Positions 1 through 7,749 of a stretch of DNA of 64,000 nt are shown here, piece after piece; the first letter of the stretch is position 1; every line of letters begins with the position of its first letter. A program made the translations under genes and the position numbers. The stretch spans positions 124,001-188,000 of the forward strand of contig JAYEGL010000014.1 in the NCBI GenBank assembly GCA_034659015.1, read 5' to 3'. The notes under the pieces are model-generated. The model saw nothing but the letters and a program-made list of their open reading frames with translations. It did not search any database and was not told the origin of the DNA. Origin of the DNA: Maricaulis sp034659015. Lineage in GTDB: Bacteria > Pseudomonadota > Alphaproteobacteria > Caulobacterales > Maricaulaceae.

Positions 1-47
1 CAGCCATATTCCTCCCGCACACTGCGGCCTGCAAGGAGCCTCCCCTG

Positions 48-1442
48 ATGAGCGAGATGCGTACCGAAACCGACAGCTTCGGCCCCCTGGAAGTCCCGTC
101 CGAGAAACTCTTCGGCGCCCAGACCGCGCGTTCGCTGATCAACTTCCCGATCGGCACGGAAACCATGCCCAAACCGCTGATCCGCGCCCTGGGCGTCGTC
201 AAGCGCTCCGCCGCCCTGGCGAACAAGCGGCTGGACAATCTTGAGCCGGAACTCGCCGACGCCATCGCCCAGGCCGCGCTGGAAGTCGCCGAAGGCAAGC
301 TGGACGATCATTTCCCCCTGTCTGTCTGGCAGACCGGCTCGGGTACGCAGTCCAACATGAACACCAATGAGGTGGTCTCAAACCGGGCGATCCAGATCCT
401 CGGCGGGAAGGTCGGCTCGAAGGACCCGGTCCATCCGAACGATCACGTGAACCGCTCGCAGTCCTCCAACGACACCTTCCCGACGGCCATGCATATCGCG
501 GCGGCCGAGGAGATCGTTCACAGCCTCGTTCCGGCGCTGCAGACCCTGCACAATGCACTCAACGACAAGTCGAACGAATTCAAGGACATCATCAAGATCG
601 GCCGGACCCACACCCAGGACGCCACGCCGCTCACCCTGGGCCAGGAATTCTCCGGCTATGTCGCGATGGTGAAAAATTCCATCCGCCGCGTGGAAAGCGC
701 CCTGCCGGCCCTGCTCGAGCTCGCCCAGGGCGGCACGGCGGTCGGCACCGGCCTGAACACCAAGAAAGGCTTCGCCGAAGCCTTCGCCGACGAGGTCGCC
801 GCCTTCACCAAGCTGAAATTCGTCACCGCGCCGAACAAGTTCGAGGCCCTGGCCACCAAGGACGCGCTGGTCGAGGCCCACGGCGCACTCAACTCCACCG
901 CCGTCTCCCTGTTCAAGATCGCCAACGACATCCGCTTCCTGGGCTCCGGCCCCCGATCGGGCCTGGGCGAGCTGGCCCTGCCGGAGAACGAGCCGGGCTC
1001 CTCGATCATGCCGGGCAAGGTGAACCCGACCCAGTGCGAGGCGATGACCATGGTCTGCGCCCAGGTGATGGGCAATAATACGACGGTCAGCTTCGCCGGC
1101 TCCCAGGGCCATTTCGAGCTGAACGTCTACAAGCCGGTGATCATCTACAATGTGCTGCAGTCGATCCGCCTGCTGGCCGACGCCGCCAACACCTTCACCG
1201 AAAAGTGCGTCACCGGCATCCAGGCCCGCGAGGAGAACATCAAGTCGCTGATGGAGCGCTCGCTGATGCTGGTCACCGCGCTCAACGCCACCATCGGCTA
1301 CGACAACGCCACCGTCGTCGCCAAGACCGCCCACAAGAACGGCACCACGCTGCGCGAGGAAGCGGTCAAGCTGGGCTTCGTCACCGAGGAGCAGTTCGAC
1401 GAGATCGTGCGTCCGGAGAAGATGATCGGTCCGAAGGACTAG
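48..1442 (+). CDS. fumC: Class II fumarate hydratase
   Basis: This cytosolic homotetrameric TCA-cycle enzyme interconverts fumarate and L-malate without an iron-sulfur cluster. The 464-residue length is normal for FumC. The superfamily signature GSSIMPGKVNP lies at residues 317-327 and the catalytic-His segment GRTHTQDATP at 185-194. SGTQSNMNTNEV at 98-109 and SSNDTFPTAMH at 139-149 are the other conserved substrate-binding blocks. An AAGGAG ribosome site at 33-38 supports the ATG at 48. The DUF4169 gene starts two bases after its stop, so the two are probably co-transcribed; that neighbourhood is common in alphaproteobacteria. Confidence 0.97.
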   Translation: MSEMRTETDSFGPLEVPSEKLFGAQTARSLINFPIGTETMPKPLIRALGVVKRSAALANKRLDNLEPELADAIAQAALEVAEGKLDDHFPLSVWQTGSGTQSNMNTNEVVSNRAIQILGGKVGSKDPVHPNDHVNRSQSSNDTFPTAMHIAAAEEIVHSLVPALQTLHNALNDKSNEFKDIIKIGRTHTQDATPLTLGQEFSGYVAMVKNSIRRVESALPALLELAQGGTAVGTGLNTKKGFAEAFADEVAAFTKLKFVTAPNKFEALATKDALVEAHGALNSTAVSLFKIANDIRFLGSGPRSGLGELALPENEPGSSIMPGKVNPTQCEAMTMVCAQVMGNNTTVSFAGSQGHFELNVYKPVIIYNVLQSIRLLADAANTFTEKCVTGIQAREENIKSLMERSLMLVTALNATIGYDNATVVAKTAHKNGTTLREEAVKLGFVTEEQFDEIVRPEKMIGPKD

Positions 1443-1444
1443 GT

Positions 1445-1627
1445 GTGACCAAACCCGTCAATCTCCGCCAGTACCGCAAGCGCAAGCAGCGCGAGGACAA
1501 GGCCGCGGCCGCCGAGGCGAACCGTGTGGAGCACGGCACGCCGAAGGCGGTCTCGGACCTTGCGAAAGCACGGGCCGAGAAGGCGGCGAAGACGCTGGAC
1601 GGGCACAGGCGGGAGGACGGGGAATAG
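1445..1627 (+). CDS. DUF4169 family small basic protein
   Basis: A 60-residue, highly charged protein beginning with GTG two bases after the fumC stop. It opens with TKPVNLRQYRKRKQR followed by an alanine- and lysine-rich helix, which is the DUF4169 pattern. There is no signal peptide or membrane segment. Function is unknown. From memory, this family is usually found beside fumC and a free-standing ribbon-helix-helix protein. Here the corresponding RHH sequence is found fused to the lysozyme-like gene ending at 3971. Confidence 0.75.
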   Translation: MTKPVNLRQYRKRKQREDKAAAAEANRVEHGTPKAVSDLAKARAEKAAKTLDGHRREDGE

Positions 1628-1662
1628 CGCTCTCTTTCCCGCTCTACCGACAAAGCGTACCA

Positions 1663-1774
1663 ATGCATTTTTCCCGGCCGGATGTCCTGCGCAAGCAGGA
1701 CGCAGAGCCGGGATCGACGGACTTTCGCCCCGTCCCGTCGGTCCCGGATAGCGCGTCGCGCTTCCGGGAAAAAA
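1663..1774. repeat. MITE-like intergenic repeat, copy 1
   Basis: About 110 bases bounded by inverted ends TTTTTCCCGG and CCGGGAAAAA, with an inner hairpin (CCCGGATAGCGC...GCTTCCGGG). A diverged second copy lies at 10055-10178 with the same ends and the same inner block. It sits between the convergent DUF4169 and GIY-YIG-like genes, so it may also act as a terminator. No coding capacity is evident. Confidence 0.7.
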
Positions 1775-1792
1775 CGGAAGCTGAAGAAGAAA

Positions 1793-2098
1793 TCAGAACG
1801 GCGAATTCAGCACCGGAGCCCGGCCGTGCTTGCGGCGATATTCGGTAATCAGGCGCTGGGCTTCCTCGGCGTCGGCGCGGGATTCGCAGAACATCATGGC
1901 CGTCGGGACGGCCGGCTGGCGTTCGCCGCTGGGTTCGAGTTCCCGGGCGAAGGCGCGGCGGAGCGAACGCGCCGGGCCGATCTTGAGCACCGAGGAGATA
2001 TCCCGTTCGTCGCGCAGCAGCACATAGACGCCCGGCGTGTCCGGGATGGCCTCCGTGTTGAAGCGCGAAAGGGCGACCGGCTTGTGCCAGCGTTGCAT
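1793..2098 (-). CDS. Small protein with a GIY-YIG-like pattern
   Basis: A 101-residue soluble protein. The start at 2098 is chosen because GGAGAGG lies seven bases upstream; an in-frame ATG at 2128 lacks this. The segments PGVYVLL (residues 18-24) and LKIGPARSLRRAF resemble the GVY...KIG.A..LR pattern of GIY-YIG nuclease folds. A basic helix follows near the C-terminus. The usual catalytic glutamate is not clearly identifiable, so this may be a degenerate or non-nuclease member. It is convergent with the DUF4169 gene and follows the glycosylase gene in the same direction. The functional call is tentative. Confidence 0.5.
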   Translation of the reverse strand: MQRWHKPVALSRFNTEAIPDTPGVYVLLRDERDISSVLKIGPARSLRRAFARELEPSGERQPAVPTAMMFCESRADAEEAQRLITEYRRKHGRAPVLNSPF

Positions 2099-2199
2099 CG
2101 GGACCTCTCCTGCAAGGCGTGGCGTCACGCCTCCAAATCAACAACCTCCAAAATCTGCCCGTCGGGTAAGCAGGCAATTAACGTTGCTGTACGAATTCA

Positions 2200-2868
2200 T
2201 CAGCCGGTGGACAACGCCAGGATCCGGCTGATTTCGCTCTGCGACCGGCCGCTCTCGGCGGCCCATTCGGAAAACGCCGCCTGAACCTTCGCGATCGCCG
2301 CCTTCGAGGTCGGTGCCTTCTCGACCACGCCCTCGCGCACCAGCGCCGCGCCAACATCCTTGGACAGGATCCAGGCGTCCCAGCCGGAAAAGCGCAGGAA
2401 ATACTGCGCCGTCATGCCCGACAGGCGCGAGCCGCGCTTTTTCAGCAGCTCCAGCAGGCCCGGCTGATCGCCGGCCGGCCAGTCCGCCATGAAGCGCCCG
2501 AACCCGCCATGCTCTTTCGACACATCGGCCACGAAACCGGCATTGTGCACCGTGGCGAGGATTTTCCGACCGTTGCGCACGATGCGCTCGTCCGAGGCCA
2601 GCCGGGCCACGTCGTCGTCGGAATAGAAGCTCACCGTCACCGGATCGAAGCCGTCGAAAGCGGCCTCGAAGCCCGGCCACTTCGCCTCGATCACCTTCCA
2701 CACGAAACCGGCCTGGAAGACACAGCGTGTCATCGTCGACAGCCAGCGGTCGTCGGGGATATCCGCCAGGTCCTGGGTCGATTTGGGCTGGCCGTGCGCG
2801 GTCAGACGGTCCTCCAGATCCGGGTGATGCCCCCGCGCCATATCCTCGATAGTGCTGAAACTCTTCAT
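2200..2868 (-). CDS. DNA-3-methyladenine glycosylase I (Tag-like)
   Basis: A 222-residue protein resembling the Tag-type helix-hairpin-helix glycosylases that excise 3-methyladenine from alkylated DNA. Supporting segments are MTRCVFQAGFVWKVIEAKWP (residues 44-63) and the later KILATVHNAGF. Length fits a stand-alone Tag-related enzyme. The ATG at 2868 has GGGAGG six bases upstream; a longer in-frame extension to 2994 would overlap the divergent lysozyme-like gene and has no such site. The C-terminal part (about 190-222) resembles a short helix-turn-helix-like tail. It is not the classical E. coli Tag subfamily, because the zinc-binding Cys/His set is not visible. Confidence 0.65.
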   Translation of the reverse strand: MKSFSTIEDMARGHHPDLEDRLTAHGQPKSTQDLADIPDDRWLSTMTRCVFQAGFVWKVIEAKWPGFEAAFDGFDPVTVSFYSDDDVARLASDERIVRNGRKILATVHNAGFVADVSKEHGGFGRFMADWPAGDQPGLLELLKKRGSRLSGMTAQYFLRFSGWDAWILSKDVGAALVREGVVEKAPTSKAAIAKVQAAFSEWAAESGRSQSEISRILALSTG

Positions 2869-2975
2869 GCTGCGCCTCCCCGCTTCCAGCAGATATGGCG
2901 AGGCCGGCGGCCGGCGCAAGTTATCCGCACCGCTTCGGGAGCGCCTAGACTGTCTGGAGATACGGAGGCACGGCC

Positions 2976-3971
2976 ATGATCCCCATCGACGCAAGCGTGC
3001 TGAGCGACATGCTTCCGGCGGGCCGGGGCGGCGGCATCGTCCGCGCGATCGCCCCGCACCTGTCCGGCAGCCTGCACCGGCACGGCATCGATACCGGCCT
3101 TCGCGTGGCGCATTTCCTCGCCCAGACCGCCCATGAAAGCGACGGCTTCGCGACGCTGGAGGAATATGCCGACGGGTCGGCCTATGAAGGCCGCATCGAT
3201 CTGGGCAATACGCGGCCCGGCGACGGCGAGCGCTACAAGGGGCGCGGCCTCATCCAGCTGACCGGGCGCGCAAACTACAGGCGGATCGGCGCCATGCTGG
3301 GGCTCGATCTGGAAGCCGATCCGGAAGCGGCCGCCAGCCCCGCCATCGCGGTCGAAACGGCCGCCGCCTACTGGCTCGAACGGGGGCTGAACACCCATGC
3401 CGACCGGGACGATCCGGTCGCCGTGACCTTCGCTGTCAATGGCGGGCTCAACGGGCTCGACGACCGGCGGCGCTGGCTGGCGCGCGCCAAGGCGGCCCTG
3501 TTCGGCCTCCCCGCCCCCAGGCCGCAACTGCGCGAGGGCGACGCGGGACCGGCGGTCGCAAGCCTGCAATACGCGCTTCGCCAAGCCGGGCATACGGTTG
3601 CCGTGGACGGCCGGTTCGGCGCGGCCACGCTGGATGCGCTCACGGATTTCCAGCGGATCAGCGGCCTGACCCCCGACGGTGTCGCCGGTCCGCAGAGCTG
3701 GGCAGCGCTGACACCCAGCCGGCTTGCCAGCGCCGGCGCGGCGGGCGAAAAGCGCTTCATGCCGCTGCTCAAACGCTCCCTCTCCCTGGCCGGACACCGC
3801 ACCAGCCTGTCCCTGGAACCGGAATTCTGGGATGCGATCGACCGGGCCGCGGCCGAGGACGGTCGCTCGCTGGCCGGGCTGATCGGGGAGATCGACGCGG
3901 CCCGCGGCGAGGAGCCGCTGGCCTCCTCCGTGCGGGTCTGGGTGCTGCGGCGACTGACCGAGGCGGGCTGA
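2976..3971 (+). CDS. GH19 lysozyme/chitinase-like protein with PG-binding and C-terminal RHH domain
   Basis: One uninterrupted 331-residue chain with three parts. Residues 15-170 form a GH19 endolysin-type domain (HFLAQTAHES with its catalytic Glu, then YKGRGLIQLTGRANY). Residues 185-255 form a peptidoglycan-binding domain (REGDAGPAVASLQYALRQAG ... VDGRFGAATLDALTDFQ). Residues 262-331 match the RHH_4 ribbon-helix-helix family (KRSLSLAGHRTSLSLEPEFW). There is no signal peptide, as in phage endolysins. The ATG at 2976 has GGAGG six to seven bases upstream. The RHH part begins at an internal ATG (3759) without a good ribosome site, so fusion is the simpler reading. Its stop abuts the stop of the convergent gene at 3972. 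Confidence 0.85.
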   Translation: MIPIDASVLSDMLPAGRGGGIVRAIAPHLSGSLHRHGIDTGLRVAHFLAQTAHESDGFATLEEYADGSAYEGRIDLGNTRPGDGERYKGRGLIQLTGRANYRRIGAMLGLDLEADPEAAASPAIAVETAAAYWLERGLNTHADRDDPVAVTFAVNGGLNGLDDRRRWLARAKAALFGLPAPRPQLREGDAGPAVASLQYALRQAGHTVAVDGRFGAATLDALTDFQRISGLTPDGVAGPQSWAALTPSRLASAGAAGEKRFMPLLKRSLSLAGHRTSLSLEPEFWDAIDRAAAEDGRSLAGLIGEIDAARGEEPLASSVRVWVLRRLTEAG

Positions 3972-4577
3972 CTAGCGGCTCTGGCCGGCCAGCCAGGCAC
4001 CGACATCCGGATTGGACGCGTCGAAGGTCACCGGCTCGTAGGCACAATCCCACTGCGGGACCAGCCGGTCCGCCACATCGCGGGCAATCCGGTTGGCCTG
4101 CGGCAAGGCGGACGCATCCACATGGGCAACGAGGCAGGCCGGCTCGGCACCGTCCGGATAGAGCGCCGTGACGATGAGCGTGTTCGGCTCTTCCAGCCCG
4201 CCGGTGACCTCGAGGGTTTCCGGCGGATTGTAGTGGACATAGCGATGGATGGTGGCGAAGACCTCGCCGTCGCGCAGGCGCCACTCGATGACGTCGTTGA
4301 AGCCGCCGAACAGTCCGCGCATGGGGGGCGTCATGGGGCTGGACACCATGCGCTCGTCGCGCCCGTAGGCCGCCGAAGCCCCGTGCTCGCCGGCAACGAT
4401 ATAGACATTCCAGTCGTCATGGCCCCGGCAGGCGGTCTCGAAGACCGGCTCGTCGGGCAATTGACGCTGGGTGCAATTCTCGTCGATCCGCGTATAGGCG
4501 CTGTCGATCTCCTGGGCCGACGCGGCACTCGCCGCAGCGGCTGCCAGAAGCGCGGCCGTCATCGCTCTTGCTGTCAT
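3972..4577 (-). CDS. Secreted protein of unknown function
   Basis: A 201-residue protein with an alanine-rich Sec signal peptide (cleavage probably after the ASA near residue 21) and four or more cysteines in the mature part, suggesting a disulfide-containing periplasmic protein. ATG at 4577 is preceded by GGGGGAGG. I do not recognise the family. It is tail-to-tail with the lysozyme-like gene with no intervening base, and its start is close to the CLC gene on the other strand. Confidence 0.65.
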   Translation of the reverse strand: MTARAMTAALLAAAAASAASAQEIDSAYTRIDENCTQRQLPDEPVFETACRGHDDWNVYIVAGEHGASAAYGRDERMVSSPMTPPMRGLFGGFNDVIEWRLRDGEVFATIHRYVHYNPPETLEVTGGLEEPNTLIVTALYPDGAEPACLVAHVDASALPQANRIARDVADRLVPQWDCAYEPVTFDASNPDVGAWLAGQSR

Positions 4578-4713
4578 GCAATCCTCCCCCTGCTGGCGCG
4601 GCAAAGTAGCGGCCGGCGCGGGGGAGGCAAGGCGTTTCCAGTCTGCCATGGCGAGCTCGGCGGCACACGCGCGCCGCTTGACCGGGGCGCCGATCCGCAG
4701 TGAAACCGGTGGT

Positions 4714-6348
4714 GTGAGCGATTCAGACGGGCAATCCTCCTGGCTGCGACAGATCACCGGGGCCTTCCGTGACGGCCGCGGCCCGGCGCTGTGGGTGCTG
4801 GGCATTGGCGTCGGACTGGTCGCGGGCTATGCCACGCTCGCCCTGCGCCTGGGCATTTCCGCCGTCGAGCGCGGCGCTTTCGGCGTCACGGAAATCCATC
4901 TCGCCTCCGCCGCCTCGCATCTGCCGGCCTGGCGCATCATCCTGATCCCGCTGGCCGCAGGCTGCATCATCGCGGGCATGCTGTGGCTGGGCCGGCGCTG
5001 GAACCTGTCTCCGGACACGCGCGGCACCGGCGTGGCCGACGTGCTGGAAGCGCGCGCGGTCAAGGCCGGCCGTATCGACCTGAAATCGGGTCTCTACTCG
5101 GCGGTGATGTCGGCCATCTCGCTGGGCGGCGGCGCCAGTGCCGGCCGCGAAGGCCCGGCCGTGCATCTCGGCGCCACGCTGGCTGCGCAGTTCGGCAAAT
5201 GGCTGGACATGCCCGCCCGCGGCAGCCGCATCCTTCTGGCCTGCGGCGCCGCAGCTGCGGTCTCGGCCAGCTTCAACGCGCCCGTCGCGGGTGCGCTCTT
5301 CGCCTTCGAAGTCATTCTCGGCCACTACGCACTGCGCTCGATCGCGCCGGTCGCCTCCTCCTCCATCGTCGGCGCGCTCATCGTGCGCCATCATTTCGGC
5401 CAGGACCCGGTCTTCGGCCTGCCCGAAATGGCGGCGGCCAGCGTCTGGGATTTTCCCGCCGCTGCCGCGCTGGGCTTCGCCGCCGCGGGCCTCGCCATCG
5501 TGTTCAATCGCGGCACCATCTTCCTGCCCGCCCGGCTGGGCCAGTGGATGGAGCGCATGCACCTGCCCGTCTGGCTGCTGCCCGTCCCCGGCGGCCTGGC
5601 GATCGGCCTTCTCGCACTGATCGCACCGGAGATCCTCGGCGTGGGCTATGAGGCGACCTCGAACGCGCTGCGCGGCGCCTACGCCTTCGACCAGCTCATC
5701 CTGTTCATCGTGCTCAAGACCGCCGCCACGATTCTGTCGCTCGGCTTCCGCTTCGCCGGCGGCGTTTTCTCGCCCTCCCTCTATCTCGGAGCGATGCTGG
5801 GCTCGGCCTTCGGCATTGCCCTCACCGCCATGCTGGGCGACCAGACCGCCGGACCGAACTTCTTCGCCGTCATCGGTATGGGGGCCGTCTCCGGCGCCGT
5901 GCTCGGCGCGCCGCTCTCGACCACGCTGATCGTGTTCGAGCTGACGACGAGTTACGAGGCCTCGGTCGCCGTGCTGCTCTCGGTCTCGCTGGCCACCGTG
6001 CTGTCGCAGTCCGCGCTGGGCGGATCGCTGTTCCAGCTCCAGGTCCAGCGCAAGGGCTATGACCTGTCCGGCGGATCCAGCCGCCTGGTGCTGCAGACCA
6101 TCCGCGTGCGCGACGTGCTGGTGCCGCTGGACGACTGGGGCAAGTCGGAAATCCAGGACAAGACCTGCGTCTTCGAGGACGACACGCTGGGCCGCGCGCT
6201 GGGCGTGCTGGACGCCGAACAGGTGGACGGCGCGGCCGTGCGCACCCGGACCGGCGAACAGGCCGTGATCGGCTGGATCACCAAGGCCGACGCCCAGGCC
6301 GCCTATGCCCGCCGCCTCGCCGAGATCAGCGAAGAGGAGCATCGCTAG
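4714..6348 (+). CDS. CLC family chloride channel/transporter
   Basis: An integral membrane protein with the CLC fold. GREGP at residues 144-148 carries the gating glutamate (E146), GGVFSPSLYLGAMLG is the GxFxP anion-site segment, and SFNAPVAGALFAFE (186-199) corresponds to helix H. The E-E pair found there in E. coli ClC-ec1 is E199-V200 here, so the internal proton glutamate appears to be missing. Residues from about 455 form a weak CBS-like C-terminal region. I chose the GTG at 4714; an ATG at 4648 or earlier is possible but would run into the divergent secreted-protein gene's leader. Function is likely Cl- transport, perhaps without coupled H+ movement. Confidence 0.88.
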   Translation: MSDSDGQSSWLRQITGAFRDGRGPALWVLGIGVGLVAGYATLALRLGISAVERGAFGVTEIHLASAASHLPAWRIILIPLAAGCIIAGMLWLGRRWNLSPDTRGTGVADVLEARAVKAGRIDLKSGLYSAVMSAISLGGGASAGREGPAVHLGATLAAQFGKWLDMPARGSRILLACGAAAAVSASFNAPVAGALFAFEVILGHYALRSIAPVASSSIVGALIVRHHFGQDPVFGLPEMAAASVWDFPAAAALGFAAAGLAIVFNRGTIFLPARLGQWMERMHLPVWLLPVPGGLAIGLLALIAPEILGVGYEATSNALRGAYAFDQLILFIVLKTAATILSLGFRFAGGVFSPSLYLGAMLGSAFGIALTAMLGDQTAGPNFFAVIGMGAVSGAVLGAPLSTTLIVFELTTSYEASVAVLLSVSLATVLSQSALGGSLFQLQVQRKGYDLSGGSSRLVLQTIRVRDVLVPLDDWGKSEIQDKTCVFEDDTLGRALGVLDAEQVDGAAVRTRTGEQAVIGWITKADAQAAYARRLAEISEEEHR

Positions 6349-6415
6349 CCCGGTTTTCCCGTGACACGCGAGCCGGTTAGCGCTCTGGAAAGGATGTGCG
6401 CGCTAGAGTGGCACC

Positions 6416-6946
6416 ATGACACTGAGCGGGCTGAACATCGAGACGCAGGGCGGGACCGTCCTGGGCGAGGGGGCGCTGAGCGCCGATGCCCTCGTGGCCG
6501 CCAATATCAACCCCTCGACCGGCCTGGCGACCGACTATCTCAACCACTTCAACGAGGTGGTGATGCTGATGGAAATGCTGCCCGACATGCCCGATTGCGC
6601 CGAGGACGTGCTCGACTGGCAGCCGCTCGACTATTGCAGTCATTTCCGCCAGTCCGCCTTCAAGGACAAGGAATTGGCCATCCTCGCCTACGCGGCTTCG
6701 CCGCGCGCCGTGCGCGCGCATCTGGAAACGCTGATCCTGCAGATCGACGGCGCCGTCATCGACGCCCAGGACCGGCTTCGCGCCGGCAGCGACCCGGCCA
6801 CCTGCCAGGCCGTCGCCACCCTGGCGACCGAGGAGATCAAGCCGCTGATCGCCGCCGCCTCGGGCACGATCCACGGCCGCGCGGAAGGCGAGGACGACTT
6901 TGCCGACGACACCGCCCAGGCCGATATCGACGCCCTGTTCGGCTGA
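6416..6946 (+). CDS. Helical protein with FliM-like C-terminal tail
   Basis: A 176-residue acidic cytoplasmic protein with no signal peptide. The N-terminal half contains NPSTGLATDYLNHFNEVV (residues 32-49), the middle is helical, and the chain ends in AQADIDALFG after an acidic linker. That tail closely resembles the SQ-E-IDALL peptide at the N-terminus of FliM, which binds CheY-P; CheZ also carries a CheY-binding C-terminal peptide. A CheY-binding role is therefore plausible but unproven. It lies 118 bases before bacteriohemerythrin on the same strand. The family itself I cannot name. Confidence 0.7.
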   Translation: MTLSGLNIETQGGTVLGEGALSADALVAANINPSTGLATDYLNHFNEVVMLMEMLPDMPDCAEDVLDWQPLDYCSHFRQSAFKDKELAILAYAASPRAVRAHLETLILQIDGAVIDAQDRLRAGSDPATCQAVATLATEEIKPLIAAASGTIHGRAEGEDDFADDTAQADIDALFG

Positions 6947-7064
6947 ACGCCGGCCCCCGGATTCTCATAATATATTGACCCGCCGGGCCGGATTCACGGG
7001 CCAGGATTAACCGTGTTTTGGACAGTCGTGCGCGATAGCTGGCTCAAAGCTACGGAGACCGACC

Positions 7065-7472
7065 ATGCCGATCATGACCTGGGACGCCTCGCTCGATGTG
7101 GGCGTGGAAACGATGAATGACGAACACAAGCAGATCCTCGACCTGATGAACGAGATCCACGACCGCGCCGCTGCCGGCGAGACCGGTCCGGCCATGACCG
7201 GCCTGGTGGAACGGCTCGCCCAGGTCACGATCGACCATTTCCGCGACGAGGAAGCCTATATGGCCAGCATCGATTACAAGGGCCTGGCCTCGCACACGCT
7301 GATCCATGCCGACCTGCTGAAGAAATACACCGCCCATGCCGACGCCATCCGTGCCAATGGCGGCCAGGTGCCGTCTGACTTCCTGATGTTCCTCAAGCTG
7401 TGGCTGACGGCCCACATCAAGGGCATCGACATGAAGTATTCCCCGACCGTGCCGCTGAAGATGGCGGGATAG
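7065..7472 (+). CDS. Bacteriohemerythrin
   Basis: A 135-residue non-haem di-iron oxygen-binding protein. All seven expected iron ligands are visible: H21, H58, E62, H77, H81, H117 and D122 (in NDEH, HFRDEE, HTLIH and HIKGID). Family members bind O2 for sensing, storage or delivery in the cytoplasm. The ATG at 7065 has GGAG six to nine bases upstream. The gap before it carries two GANTC sites (6960-6964 and 6991-6995) and a TTAACC half-site (7007-7012), hinting at cell-cycle input. Confidence 0.93.
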   Translation: MPIMTWDASLDVGVETMNDEHKQILDLMNEIHDRAAAGETGPAMTGLVERLAQVTIDHFRDEEAYMASIDYKGLASHTLIHADLLKKYTAHADAIRANGGQVPSDFLMFLKLWLTAHIKGIDMKYSPTVPLKMAG

Positions 7473-7485
7473 GCTTCCGGACTCT

Positions 7486-7640
7486 CCCCCATCGCCTTCC
7501 CCGACTCAGGGCCGGGGTCGGCACTTCCCCCGCTTCGCAGGGGAAGCCTTGAAGAAGGGCTCGCCCCGCTTGCGGGGGAGCTGTCCGCGAAGCGGACTGA
7601 GGGGGCGGCGCGAAAGCGTCGCGGAGCGCGAAGCGCGCAC
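7486..7640. repeat. Two-module intergenic repeat, order B-A
   Basis: Module B (about 7486-7555) begins CCCCCATCGCC and contains CTTCCCCCGCTTCGCAGGGG. Module A (about 7556-7640) begins AGGGCTCGCCCCGCTTGCGG, contains CTGTCCGCG...GCGGACTGAGGG and ends near CGCGCAC. The same two modules occur at 16441-16582 in the opposite order. Each holds short GC-rich palindromes. The rest of the 277-base gap up to the helicase start holds nothing else I can identify. Confidence 0.75.
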
Positions 7641-7749
7641 CTAAAACCCGAACAAAATACGAACAATCACACATCCCGGTCTTGGGATTGCGGGCCAATC
7701 GGTCCAGACTGCCCGGTCATTGCGACTCGAAGGCGGCTCTCAAGACACG

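Noticed and set aside
3759..3971. A separate RHH gene starting at the internal ATG.
   Set aside because: There is no stop before it and no convincing ribosome site; kept as part of the fusion, with internal start noted as an alternative.
4723..6342. A 539-codon minus-strand frame opposite the CLC gene.
   Set aside because: Gln/Gly/Arg-rich with no hydrophobic pattern, while the plus strand has all CLC signatures.
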